64,000 bases of DNA from Pseudisothecium myosuroides. Its lineage: Eukaryota > Streptophyta > Bryopsida > Hypnales > Lembophyllaceae. Shown here piece by piece: positions 34,950 to 45,825 of this stretch. Where the stretch lies: contig OX637295.1 of NCBI GenBank assembly GCA_951799445.1, positions 3,348,001-3,412,000 of the forward strand. Direction: 5' to 3'. The position numbers and the translations under genes are program-made. Position 1 is the first letter of the stretch, and every line of letters begins with the position of its first letter. The notes beneath the pieces are model-generated. The model did not search any database. It was not told the origin of the DNA and was given only the letters and a program-made list of their open reading frames with translations.

Positions 34950-36430
34950 TTGGGTTTTTAAAACTCCACCTAGAAGTTTTACTTTTAAAAGCTACCCCTA
35001 AAGTTTCAACTCTTACTCTAATTTCCAACTTCTAAATGTAACTCTAGATTTTACTCCTAATTTAACTCTAAAATTTATCCTTGGAATTTAACTCAATATT
35101 TTGATTTTTTACTCTAAGTTTTTACTTTCTAACCTAACGCTAAATTTTAACTTCTACCCCCAACCTTCAACTTCTACTTTTAGCTTTTTACTCTAACCTT
35201 GTACTTCTTAATTGACTCTAAAATTTGACCCCTAAATTTAATTCTACTTTTGACCTCTAATGCTCACTCTACCTTTGAATTTCTAAATTCAAGATTTAAC
35301 TTCCTATTCCCACTTGTAACTTCTATCCCCTAGATTTACTCTAAAGTTTTTACTTTTAATTTCCACTTTCTACTTGGATATTTGACTCTTAATTAACTCT
35401 AAACTTCCTTTTCTAAACTACCCTAAGATTTCACTTGAAAACTTAACCCCCCAAGTTAAACTTCCAAATTAATCCTACTTTTTACTTCCCAAAGTTAACT
35501 CTAAACTTTGACTTTGAAATTTAACTTATCCAATTAAAACCTTAATTTGACTCTAATTTTTAACCGCTAATTAATCCCTAATGTTAATCCTAAATTCTCT
35601 TTCTAATCTAAACCCCTAAGTTCCATCCATGGTTCCTTTTGGATGAAATTTTACTCAAAATTCCTCCGTCCTACCCCCTACCGCTTAACTTAGCCTAACG
35701 CGGTCGATTTAAAGCCAAATCCTAAGTGTAATATGTTTTTGGAAACCTCTATCCCTAATCTATAACTTTTTGAATCTAAACTTCTAATTTGCACTAATTT
35801 TGGATGCTAATCACGCTCTAAGGGCTGATTAGGAAAATAAATGCTAATTAGGGAGAAACATCAAAGATTAAATCAAAAACTCACCTCTTCAGTACCGGAT
35901 TCGGAAATAACTTCGTCCATGTCCACGTGTACATCCTCACGTTCCATGGTAGTCTTTGGTTTTGTTTTGAATTTTTTCCAAGCTCACCGCTTATTTAGAA
36001 AATATTACAATTTTTGATGATCTAAACTCCCTCTTTTCCTTCTTCCTTTCTTTTCTTTTTTCCTCTTTCTTCTACACTAGCACTATTCCACCTAAGCTTT
36101 TATGAGTCTTACACTATGGTTTCAAACTCCGAGAAGGGTTTAAATATTCCTCCTACCCTCTTACACAACTTTGCTTTGTGTCATCCTAATCCTCCTCCCA
36201 TCGGTCACTATGAATTCTCAAGATTTCCTTTCCTAAGCCTACCTAATCCTAACCTAGGCTACTATTTATCGTCTCTCACCTTTGCTTGCCTACTTCTTCT
36301 CCTCCTTCTCTAATCTCCTTCCATTGTGTGCAGGTGTGCTTGGTGAGAGTGTGTGCAGGTGCAAGGGTTCTCCACTTTTTTCTCCCTCTTCCCTTTTGTT
36401 TTTGTAAACCCTAATCCTACCCCAACCCCT
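34950..36430. repeat. Pyrimidine-rich degenerate tandem repeat tract
   Basis: The plus strand is almost free of G from about 34970 to 35640. It consists of variants of AACTCTAAATTTTAACTTCTAC at an irregular spacing of about 10-25 bp. The pyrimidine bias continues more weakly to about 36430 (CT-rich, CCTCC/TTCTTC runs). A 65-codon frame at 36116-36313 lies in it and is not called. Such tracts can arise by expansion and decay of a short unit inside a retroelement. Confidence 0.6.
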
Positions 36431-36744
36431 AGTTTAGCAAATAATCCGTCCAACCTTCTTGGTTTTGTTTTGGTTTTGTTTTGATTTTAGAAAATCAAAA
36501 ACAAAAAAAAACGCAGTCAAAACAAAAGGAGAGAGCCGGTGTTGGGGCCCCAACTGCCTGCCCACCACGACCTGGCCTCCCGGCTGGCCGGCAGGGGCTG
36601 GCTGGCTGGGGGGTCGGGGGTCTGATTGATATATATATATTTTAAAAAAACAAAAACAAAAACAACAAACAACTGGTTGTTTGTTTCCGATTTGATGGCC
36701 TGGACTGATGGCTTGGGCTAAAAAACTATTCTTGCAAAATAAAA

Positions 36745-36850
36745 CTAGGGTAGCTGGACTTTGCAAAAAACTTAAGGTAACTGGATTTTTTGCACCATAA
36801 CTAGGTAGCTGGACTTTGCAAAAAAACTAAGGTAACTGGAATTTTGTACA
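36745..36850. repeat. Two ~60-bp tandem copies
   Basis: The block AGCTGGACTTTGCAAAAAA-ACT(T)AAGGTAACTGGA occurs at about 36751 and 36811. It is a local duplication with few differences. A related TCTTGGAA(G/A)CTA(A/G)ACTTTGGAA pair follows at about 36927-36985. Confidence 0.75.
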
Positions 36851-36997
36851 ATGACTCTAAAGTACTAAAAACTAAGGCAAGGCTAGTTTTGCCAAAGGGC
36901 CGGAAATTATTGACAACCTATATATCTTGGAAGCTAAACTTTGGAAGTTTCCACAAAGGTCTTGGAAACTAGACTTTGGAATTTAGACATGGGGGAG

Positions 36998-37461
36998 TTC
37001 AAAGCTTCGCCGTTAAGTTGGTTTTAACACCAACTTTAGGACTTCTTTAACAACCCAGGGGTTCAAAGCTTCGCCGTCGGAACCGTTTTAACTCATACTT
37101 CAGGATTTAGCTTTAGTGGCTAGTTCAAAGCTCCGCCGTCTCCAAGGGGGGTCCTCACAACGAGAGAAACTTTAGAAGAAGGAAAAGACAAACTTTTAAA
37201 AGAAGAAACACCTAGGGTCAAAGCTTCGCCGTCCCGGAGGGGGGTTCACTCAACAAGGAAAAGGTTAGAAGAAGGTTGGACTAAACTTTATGAAACATAC
37301 ACAACAGAGGTCCAAAGCTTCGCCGTCCCGGAGGGGGGTCCACTCAACAAGGAGAAGGTTAGACAAAGGTGAACAAATACTTAAGAAGAACACACAAGTT
37401 AGGGAAAACGTGACAATACAAAGTTCACAAGCTAAAGGCCCCCCAAAGCGGCATCGCCAAG
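36998..37461. repeat. Array of AAAGCTTCGCCGT motifs with irregular spacing
   Basis: TTCAAAGCTTCGCCGT or a near match occurs at 36998, 37062, 37124 (AAAGCTCCGCCGT), 37217 and 37311. A degraded sixth occurs at about 37443 (CCAAAGCGGCATCGCC). Spacing is about 62-64 bp for the first three and 93-94 bp for the next two. The latter carry an added CCCGGAGGGGGGTTCACTCAACAAGG block. The motif is GC-rich in an AT-rich genome. The purpose is unknown. A minus-strand promoter-like sequence lies ~450 bp away. Confidence 0.8.
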
Positions 37462-37924
37462 GTACGGTGGGGGGTGACTTTAGGATTAGTGTAAGACACC
37501 AAAAAGGACTCTTAAGCCTTACAAGTTAACTCACAAAACACACAAGAGGGAGAGAGAGGCTCTCCACTTACAACAAGGTACCAAAAACTTCACCAAAGAG
37601 TATACAAAGCAAGGTAGAAGGACCCCCAAGGACCTTCAAAGCTTGAAAATAAGCAACAATGGAGCCAAAAGTGCTCCGAAAACATCGTAGAGTTTTTTGG
37701 CTTCAAACGCCAAAATATCCAAAATAACTTGGACCCACGGACCCAAAACAAGAATTGGGGGTGTTCTAGGGAGAGAAATGGGGCCCTTATATAGGTTTCC
37801 AAGGGCCCACCCTTCCCTCTAGAGTTCTAAGGTAACCTTATCAACTTGGATTCTCATCCTCATCCTCAAAGATTTTCATCCTAATCCCTAAAAATCTACT
37901 TCTACCATCTATGTTGGACCAACA
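37462..37924 (-). mobile_element. Possible LTR fragment (minus strand)
   Basis: On the minus strand a palindromic TGTTGGTCCAACA start (37924-37912) is followed ~120 bp later by CCTATATAAGGGCCCC (about 37797-37780). A CT-rich initiator-like stretch, TTTCTCTCCCTAG, comes after that. LTRs commonly begin TGTTG and carry such a TATA box before R. No second LTR, primer-binding site or polymerase was found, so a solo LTR or fragment is only a suggestion. The short frame overlapping 37590-37802 is not called. Confidence 0.35.
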
Positions 37925-37926
37925 TC

Positions 37927-38181
37927 CTAACTTTTGGAGATTAGCTCCAATCGCCGAACGGACTGCACCGTTGGATCCAGATCGCCGTGTTCAGTCTTGA
38001 ATGCCTCTAACCCCCGTACCAAGGCCAAAAACCCATCGTAGGCTAATTTAGTTTTAAAAACCAAATCGCGGTAAAATCCTAGATCTTGGGGGTCTCTTAT
38101 TTTGAGAAATGTGAATAGCCTAGGGTCTTCGGTAGGTGTGAGAGAGTCGGGAAGGACTTTTGGTTGACTTTGTTTCGCCAT
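37927..38181 (-). CDS. Unrecognised 84-aa ORF with good start context
   Basis: The frame runs from ATG (38181) in the context ACGATGG (A at -3, G at +4) to TAG just before a possible LTR start at 37924. The product is hydrophilic, mixed in charge, without low complexity, signal peptide, membrane segment or Cys. The central part (FLKIRDPQDLGFYRDLV) and the following helix-like part look like genuine protein. I recognise no family. It could be the N-terminal part of a Gag-like protein, a truncated cellular gene or a small retroelement ORF. The leader has a perfect hairpin 27 nt upstream. Confidence 0.4.
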   Translation of the reverse strand: MAKQSQPKVLPDSLTPTEDPRLFTFLKIRDPQDLGFYRDLVFKTKLAYDGFLALVRGLEAFKTEHGDLDPTVQSVRRLELISKS

Positions 38182-38207
38182 CGTATGGTCCCGGGATGCC
38201 GGTCAAC

Positions 38208-38226
38208 GTGGCGGGGACCCCGCCAC
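38208..38226 (-). promoter_or_regulatory. GTGGCGGGG/CCCCGCCAC leader hairpin
   Basis: A perfect 9-bp-arm palindrome with a single-base centre lies 27 nt upstream of the 38181 start codon. In an mRNA it would be a very stable stem that could slow scanning. A function is inferred only from position. Confidence 0.45.
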
Positions 38227-39656
38227 ATGGTTAATTCCCGAGGAATCTCGCCAGTTCGGGTACTTGCCGCTATCGGAATGTCGTGAAACTTCACGGAGCA
38301 CATTATTAACATAAAAAAAGCTAGTCTAATTTTTAGTGAGATTTTATTGTAACCTGGGTAATTTCCATGAAATTCCCGTTGGAGGTTAGGAGGGTTGACC
38401 ATTCGGAAAAGGTTCTTCTGCAAGTCGGAAGATGCCGGGATTTTCCACGTGACCTCGCAGGGAGTCGCATGAAAGACGTGCAGGTGCGTTTCCGTACCCG
38501 GCACGATTGGTCAATGGAGATTAAAACTGGCCACCTCCTCGAATTAGCGACGGTGCGGGAATCTTCTGCAGGTGGAGGAATCTTGGCAAATCGATTTCGC
38601 CGATGGACTCCTGGCATGGGATTCACCCTAGAACACCATCCTTGGGCTGTAGATTCCTCCACGGCCCCGGTCTTGCGTTAGTGGCTCCTTCATGCTAATA
38701 ATCGGGATTTTTGGGAATTTGTCGATTTAATAGGGAATTCTAAATCTAACTCTAGGACCCGACCTAGTGGCCTCGCTGTGGATCCCTCGGACCGACCTAG
38801 CCATGAATCGCCACATTCATGGTGAGATTTAGCCCTTTTGAGGTTGTGTGACTCAAATCCTCCAAATTTAACCCTTTTGTTATTTCTATACTATTTTTAG
38901 GCAAGGTTTGGGGGGATTCTAAGTAAAAATACAAATCTAGACCAAATACTATAATGGGTATGACACAACCCTATTTTGGTTCTACACTCTTTTTATGACT
39001 TTTTGTATACTTTTATCAACTTTAAATTGCAAATTTTCAAAAAAATAATTCTAAGAGTCCCAAGTGACAAATTGGGAGCTCACAGGGATGAAAGTAGTTA
39101 TGAAGATTAGTCTGTTAGAACGTTTGGTTGTATTAAAAAATTAGGATTTGAAGCCCTCTCTCTCTCTCTTTCAACTTTTGGTGTGTTTTGGAGAGCAAGT
39201 GCTTTTTGAGAAGTGTGAGCATTTTATGGGCATTCTAAGCATGAATGTTGAGAGATTGTGAGAGGAAACCATATAGGACAATTTATCAAGTAAGTTCAAT
39301 TATTTCTATGAGGGAAATGGGTGAAAATGGAAGTTTTTCTAGGTCATATTGAAAATTGACTTAGGATGATGGAAGAGAATTAGTTTTTTTTAAAACAAAA
39401 AGAGACTGCCAACTTTGGCAGGTGACTGCGGAAGATTAGCAATGCAGATGGAGGTGAAATTGGGGAGGATGTAGCTTGGAAGGTTAGCTCTCCAAAAAAC
39501 TATGACTCGCCCAATTTGGAACAAGGATGAAGTTGAGGCAGTCCATTTTGTGCAAAGAGGCGAGCTGCCGCATTAATCAAAGTCTGTTAACTTCAACGGG
39601 CATTTGCAAAATATTGGCAAGGCACATGGAGCTGAAATTTGGAGAGGTGGAGTGCC
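38227..39656. other. GC-balanced leader region grading into AT-rich DNA
   Basis: 38227-38850 is GC-balanced, with overlapping open frames on both strands (38097-38504 minus, 38333-38662 minus, 38367-38681 plus) that show no domain. Mutual overlap implies composition rather than coding. CATGAAT / ATTCATGG palindromic sequence lies at about 38802-38822. The rest is AT-rich with a short (CT)n run (~39160) and no gene. Confidence 0.4.
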
Positions 39657-39660
39657 TTAA

Positions 39661-40584
39661 CCCCTAAAGTTCCATGACTATGTTTTCACCAAAACTGCTC
39701 AAAAATTGCCATTTTTAGTACAAGTACCAAATTTTTGAAAAAGAAACTTTTTTTTGACATATATAACCATAGGATCTTGTAGTATATTGACTTCAAAACA
39801 TGCGGTAAAAATTTCAGAAATTTCCACCGTGTGGATTGCAAGATAAAAGCATTCAAATCCACTAAAATCAATTTTTTGGCCTTGCAAAAAACAGAGCACC
39901 TACACTTCACAATCTCACTTTTCTATGAAAAATGTCCAAAATGGTGGTGCTTCTATGGATTCTTTTTCCTAGACAAGTTGGCTACATGCTTAAAAAATTT
40001 CAGATCATTTGGAGTTGCAAAACATATAGGAAAAAAATAGTAAGTAGATAGAAGTAGAAAATGATTCAAATACTAAATTGTTAAGAATTTATTTATGGAA
40101 TTGAAAAATTCCAATCATATTGGTTACAATGTTGTAATAAAAAATCTACATCCTAAGATTTTATTTTTTTCAAAAAATATTGAAAATTGAATTTAATAAT
40201 CAACTTCAAAATTTATTTTAGAGTAGAGAATCCATAACTGCGCACAAACTAAAACTCCTTATAATTTTCGACTCATTGATCAAAATGGAATGATTCAAAG
40301 CTTTCCCTGTACATATAACTCTAGGAAACCAATTTCAAATTTTTATTTTTGAAAAAAATGATTTTTTCTGATTTGTCCGGATTGCTCGGCTGGGAAAAAG
40401 GTAACATATTTGGCCCTAACTTTTGACTCATGTTTCCAAATGTCATGAAATTTAGTGCACATCAAAGACATTCCTCATTCCCACCTTCTACTAAAATTTC
40501 AGCCTAAAATATGCAAATCTCCAGTCACATGTACCTGCCCAAAATATCTATATTGCCAAAAAACTCATGTTGGTCCTTTAGGGG
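39661..40584. mobile_element. TTAA-flanked element, copy 3 (opposite orientation to copies 1 and 4)
   Basis: The left end is CCCCTAAAGTTCC and the right end is GGTCCTTTAGGGG, flanked by TTAA at 39657-39660 and 40585-40588. Its length of 924 bp is nearly identical to copy 1. Inner blocks (TAGGATCTTGTAGTATATTG; TGTGGATTGCAAGATAAAAG) are inverted relative to copy 1 (CTATGCGG... / CTTGCAATCTATGCGG). Small frames inside (39686-40040) are chance frames. Confidence 0.8.
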
Positions 40585-40588
40585 TTAA

Positions 40589-41746
40589 AGTAAACTTTCC
40601 AAAAAGCTACCACTTGACTGGTTTAGAGAAAGGGCAAGGCTGTGGAAGTTGTTTTTGTGGATGAGGGATTGTTGTCCCTAAGAAGAAGCATGATTTGAGG
40701 TTTTGTGTAACTTTTTTCCAATTGTAATTGAATAATTGCAATTTTCATTTCACAATGTGCCCAAAAGAGGCTGTCACTTCCTGGTTTGTATTAGTTGCCC
40801 TCCCCTTCTCTCAAATTTTTTTAAGGCCGTTGATTTTATTTTTTTTAAATGCTTACCTTCGAAATTGCCGTTGATTTCTCAAAAAATTACAAGCCGTTGA
40901 TTTTGTGAGATTTAATTCAAGCCGTCCAAATATCAATCCAGATACGGATACGAAAATGAATACTGGATACGGATACAATACCGTATATGAATACACAATG
41001 AATACTAAATATGGATACAGATACGGATGTGGATACGGCTACAGATACGACACAATACTGGATTTGAATACGAGTATGAACACGGATACGGGTACAAGAT
41101 ACGGGATGTTGTTTGTCCCATATTGTTTGTCAATTTTATTGCTTTCTGGAAATTACAAGAGAGCAGAGGGGATGGGGGAGGGTATCAAAATTTAAAAATT
41201 TAAAAGTTAATTTTTTTTGGGGGAGGGGAAGGAGTATGAAAAATTTAAAATTGTAAAATTTTAATTTTTTTGGGGGAGGGGGCTGAATTTATAATTTTTT
41301 TCAAATTTAAAATTCTTTTGGGTGCATTGTGACACAATTTGTCACAATGCACCCAAAAGAGGCAGTAACTGCCTACCACACTTTTCATTTCACATTGTTA
41401 TGAAAAATGTTGTAGGTGCGATGCATGTTGAGTTTAGGATGTTTTGTGTGATGGAGAGTGCATGATGATATAACATTTATTAGCCTTCAGAAAGGTTGCC
41501 TTTTCCTCTTTGGAGTCTTCATCTACAAAGTTCATTGTCACATCGTTAATGTGAGCTTCAGTATTAGAATAGGGGTAGTACATTTATGGTGTTCTCCATT
41601 TTTTTTTGCTAATTTTAGGACCAAACATACAAATCAACAAATAATAGTGAAGAAAGATGGATTGCCAAAAATTCATAGAATCCATTGTGTAATATACCAA
41701 TGCAAACTATCCATTTGCCATTTGTAACTTATTTTGAGTTTTTCAA
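40589..41746. other. Intergenic DNA with a degenerate GGATAC repeat
   Basis: No supported gene. Contains the GGATAC repeat (annotated separately), G/T-rich low-complexity runs (41160-41320) and the inverted pair TTGGGTGCATTGTGACA / TGTCACAATGCACCCAA at about 41320-41355. Confidence 0.5.
40935..41104. repeat. Degenerate GGATAC hexamer tract
   Basis: Variants of GATACGGATACGAATAC run for about 170 bp. The plus-strand frame through it encodes a Gly-Tyr/Asn-Thr periodic peptide, which is a by-product of the 6-bp period and not a gene. Confidence 0.85.
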
Positions 41747-42252
41747 TTGAAGAGAAGCTCTTTATATACACATTGGGTAGTAGTAGGTAGAACAATCTAT
41801 GTGGGATAAGTAAATTAAAATTTGTAGTTTCTCAATTCTCAACCACTCATAGTTAATTCAAAAGTATGAATTGTGTTAGAAGTAGAATTTCAGACTTCAT
41901 TTAGGCATAGTAGAATAGTTTTTTTCAGAAAATTTTTAACTATGAAAGTTGGTAAATTAAGTTAAATTTCATCTCCAAAATCCGTTTTGGATTTTGAGTC
42001 TCCAATCAAAAGTTATGGACAAAAATCAAAGAGGGTGTTTAAAAATGTCAAAAAAAATGTCCATTCCAAACCCTCTCTGAAATTTGTCGATAACTTTTGA
42101 TTGGAGACTTAAAGTCCAAAACGGATTTTTGGAGGTGAAACCATTAGAGAAAAACTGAACCCTTTAGAGGGCTGCTAGAATTTGACAAACCAAGCTATTA
42201 AAAGCTTGGTCTGTCACATCAAGCTACTCCCCGCAGCAGTCAGCTTTCGCGA

Positions 42253-42286
<34 letters not shown>

Positions 42287-42728
42287 TAAATTTTTTAAAT
42301 AATTTTTTAAATATTTTTATTTAAAAAAAAAAAAAAAAAAAAAAAAATCTTTACTCGTAGTTTTCGTTTCCTGTGCCACTGTCGCAGCAGAAACTGCTGC
42401 GCGGAAATAGGGGAAAAACTAATTCTTTTGGGAAAAAAAAGTAAATTTCAGGGTCCCTCGGAGGGCTGTGGAGCAGCCCTCCGGAGGGCCCAGATTTTCT
42501 CTAATGCTTAACTTAATTTACCAACTTTCATAGTTAAAACTTTTCTGAAAAAAACTATGCTACTATGCCTAAATGAAGTCTGAAATTCTACTTCTAACAC
42601 AATTCATACTTTTGAATTAACTATGAGTGGTTGAGAATTGAGAAACTACAAATTCTAATTTACATATCCCACATGGGTTGTTCTACCTCCTACCACTCCA
42701 TATGCATATAAAGAGTTGTCTTCTCACT
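41747..42728. mobile_element. Large foldback element, ~220-bp arms
   Basis: The left arm (about 41747-41968) and right arm (about 42507-42728) are near-perfect inverted repeats. Matching blocks include TTCTCAATTCTCAACCACTC, TTAGAAGTAGAATTTCAGAC, TAGGCATAGTAGAATAG and AACTATGAAAGTTGGTAAAT. Inside, a second palindrome (about 41970-42150; CCGTTTTGGATTTTGAGTCT / AGACTTAAAGTCCAAAACGG) and a poly(T)-poly(A) core (42250-42346) follow. The arms carry a TATATAAAGAG-type TATA box pointing outward. Related, more diverged structures lie at 43800-44110 and 46205-46493. No coding capacity. The family is unassigned. Confidence 0.8.
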
Positions 42729-43270
42729 TCCAAACACAATGCATAAATGAACTTTGATTTCAGTTTTATTTGAAAGTTCTTAATTTGCCACTATTTGCAG
42801 TGTACAGTTCCTACGTGGGCACCAAGTTAAAATTCTAACAATTATTGACAAGCGTCCCCATAGCTACTGATTGGCTATGGTATATTCCACACCATTCCGT
42901 TCAAGGGAGGGTAGAACCAGTAATTGCTATTGAATGTTATGGAGTGAGTTCAATTTTTAGGACTTTAGGGCAGGCGTAGAAGCACTACCCAAATTGAATT
43001 ATTATTATTTTATATTGGATCTAGGAACTTCAAGTGAGGTGCATGGGTCAATGCATGGTTGGAATTAGGTATTTGGTGTGAATAAGTTGTGATGTGATTA
43101 TTTTTTGGGGTCCAATTTAGCTCATTTAGGGTCAAAATTAGGCATTTTCATTGTGATTTAACTGATTTTGGATCAAGGGGGGGGGGTCTAACCTCTTAAA
43201 ATATGGATTAAGATGATTTTGTGATATTTAGACATATATTTGAGGTGATTTTGGTGTGCTACCTTTCTTT
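42729..43270. other. AT-rich intergenic DNA
   Basis: No gene and no paired termini. A G-run (~8 G) lies at about 43180. Confidence 0.5.
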
Positions 43271-43273
43271 CAC

Positions 43274-44376
43274 CACTAGTAGAAAATTCAGTGACCAAAT
43301 TAACAAAAATTCAACACGAAAGTGTTGATTTTTTTGTCGATTTGGACGAGTTAATTTGGGCACTTCTAAACAGAAAAGTGTTAATTTTTTTGTTAATTTT
43401 TTGTTGATTTGGTCATTTACAAATTTTTGAAGAAATCAAATTTCAAACGAAGGCCATTAAGAGGCCGCCGCGTGGCAGCGCCTCATTGGTTCATTTTCAA
43501 TTTTTTCAAATATTAAAATTGATCATTAAAATAGTGCCACATGGCAACCCGCCAACTGGACTGCCCGTATGGAAGCCCGCCAACTAGATTGGCCACGTGG
43601 CAGCCCACGTGGCACTATGTGCCAAACCCAAGGTTCGAACCTTGGACCTCCCACTTGGGAGGCCATAGCTCTAAAACCATTGAGCCACCCATTCATGTTG
43701 TATGCACATGAGGGGTACTTCTTGGCACTTATCTACTTCAGACATTAGAAATGCCTCTTTTGTGTAATTTCAGTAGACTTTGAACGCCGTTTTCACATAG
43801 TAAATCAATTTTTTTTCTTAAACTTTGAACTAAGAAAAGTTAGAAAATAAAGTAAAGATTCATCTCCAAAAAACGGTTTGTGATTTGGAGCTTTTAATAG
43901 AAAGTTATGAATTAAAAACCAAGGCAATGTTTAAAAAAGAATTGGTTTAACATTTTCAAACACTGACTTGGTTTTTTATTCATAACTTTCTTATAAAAGC
44001 TCTGAATTACAAACGGATTGTTGGAGGTGAAACTTAGTTTTATTGTGCAACTTTTCTTAGTTCAAAGTTTTCGAAAAAAAGTTATTTTTCTATGCCTAAA
44101 TGACCTCTGAAGTCTGCTATAGTTTCAAAAATCGACTTGTAACCATTTTTTAACAAAAAAGTGTTGATTTTTAGGTCCCCTTTGTCCAAATCAACAAAAA
44201 AGTGTTAATTTTTTTGTTCTTTTGGACATGTGCTACCCGAATCAACAAAATTATTTTGCCCATTTAGTTAACTAGTGCCAAATCAACAGAAAAGTGTGAA
44301 AATGGTCGATACAGTACCTAAATTGACAAAAACTTGTTGATTTTTTGTTGATTTGGACACTGATTTTCTACTAGTG
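43274..44376. mobile_element. Non-autonomous CACTA element carrying SINE head and foldback
   Basis: The left end CACTAGTAGAAAATTCAGTG and the right end (reverse complement CACTAGTAGAAAATCAGTG) are flanked by CAC on both sides (43271-43273, 44377-44379). Subterminal regions are full of AATCAACA(A)AAAAGTGTTGATTTTTTTG-type inverted units (e.g. 43310-43335, 44145-44175, 44195-44225, 44325-44350), as in other CACTA elements. Internally there is a tRNA-like head on the minus strand (43625-43690) and an inverted repeat of the foldback family (43800-44110). No transposase is encoded. It is a composite, passively moved element. Confidence 0.8.
43625..43690 (-). other. tRNA-like SINE head (A and B boxes)
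   Basis: On the minus strand TGGCTCAATGG (A box, about 43687-43677) is followed about 35 nt later by GGTTCGAACC (B box, 43641-43632). These match RNA polymerase III internal promoters. The 5' GGGTGGC has no matching 3' acceptor strand and no clear anticodon loop can be drawn, so it is not a functional tRNA gene. A tRNA-derived SINE fragment is the best reading. Confidence 0.55.
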
Positions 44377-44379
44377 CAC

Positions 44380-45825
44380 TGAAACTCATTTAATTAAAAA
44401 TTGACAAAAAATACTGTGGAATCCATTACATGGAGGTGTCTAGGGTCCATACACTCCCCACCGGCCTAACTCTAGGGGGCCTAGTGGTGAAAATACCTCA
44501 TACTCTCCATGACCAAGGTAGTCACCAAAATATTTTGATTATTGGACCAATAGGTGCATTTTTTGTTTTGACAATGAAGTCATCCGTCGGACCTCATAGG
44601 TCGATAGCATCTTTACAAGGTTTAGTGGATTAGTGTATTATAAAATATAATCAAATGAGTGAACCTAGATAAACATTTCTTTAGTGGGAATTTTTTTTGG
44701 AGGGGAGGAAATAAATGCATAGGCCCACAACATTAAAAAAAATAAAAGTCAATTAGTCTCCTCACTGTTCTTTTTCTTTCTCTTGTTAACCCTTGAAAGA
44801 CGTGGCCCCCCATGACCAAAGGTAGTTACCAAAATTAATTCTCCAATTATTAAAGCAGTTGGTGCATTCTTTGTTTCTACAATTACGGTAAAAGTGCCCA
44901 ATGCCGCCATCCATCCAATTCACCACCTATTGGATCCTTCCATTTGCGTCTTTGGCCCATTCATTACCACAATCTTAGCAACCCTTTATCATAATGGCAA
45001 TGCACTTGGGGAGTAAATATGTCAACCTATGCTTAATAAGGCTCTACCCACACTTCAACAAGGATCTATTCACACTTTAACATTTTAGCTTTGAAAAATA
45101 ATAGAAAATTCACTTCTTGTTAAGAATGTCTTCATTCTTTTTGCAAATAACTTCTCTCAAACTTTTCTATCTTTGAAAAGATATGGAAGCTGACAAATAG
45201 TTTTTCCAAAGTACCTAGAGAGCAAATCTGTATGATAATGGGTTGATCTACCTTAACCCTTTTAGAATGTGGAGACCGTGCCTAGGCCTTGGTTTTCAGT
45301 ATTTCACATTTTCGTAATGGTTGCTCTACGTATTGGACAAAATATGAAATTAGATCATCTTGGCAAAGTTGTGGAGCAAATTATGAGATTAAAAAATAAA
45401 AATAAAAAATAAAAGGGTAGAAACTATACCTATATAAAGACTATGTTCTACATATTCATAGTAAATACAAGGTCTTTCTTATACAAGGCTTCGTGTTAGG
45501 TGTACTGTACTTAGAAAGTAAGCATACATCTTTGGCTCCCGGCAAGAGTAATTGGAATTTGGGAACAGTTATCCAACATGCTTTACTATGTTGTAGTGGG
45601 TGGGTGTTGGCAGGCAGGTTTGTCTTAGATTCTTCAATCAACTTACTTGAGCTTGATGACAAATTTTTTTATAAGGTAATGAAATTTGAAAAGGAAAAAA
45701 TTTCATCCCGTCACATACCTGCTTCTAATTCACATGCTTGGATCACTCAATTGAAACCCAACAATATTTTTGAAGATGTCATGAACCACCATTTTGCTTC
45801 ACCTTTTAAAAAACGAGAATTATAA
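44380..45825. other. Intergenic DNA with weak ORFs
   Basis: Two related segments, about 44500-44575 and 44810-44885, share CCATGACCAA(A)GGTAGT(C/T)ACCAAAAT and GGTGCATT(T/C)TTTGTTT. This suggests an old duplication. A 110-codon frame at 45493-45825 reads like protein in its middle but has no domain and could be a decayed exon. TTAACCCTTGAAAGACG (44786) and TTAACCCTTTTAGAATG (45254) resemble TTAA-element left ends, without partners. Confidence 0.35.

Noticed and set aside
36998..37461. CRISPR-like array
   Set aside because: Repeats are short, degenerate and irregularly spaced, in an evident plant genome with no associated proteins.
38097..38681. Overlapping frames on both strands (135, 109 and 104 codons)
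   Set aside because: They overlap each other in antisense, show no domains, and reflect the GC-balanced composition of the leader region.
40905..41195. Plus-strand frame encoding a Gly-Tyr/Asn-Thr periodic peptide
   Set aside because: The period follows the 6-bp GGATAC repeat, so the peptide is a by-product.
43625..43690. A genuine tRNA gene on the minus strand
   Set aside because: A and B boxes are present, but the acceptor stem does not pair and no anticodon arm can be drawn, so it is treated as a SINE head.
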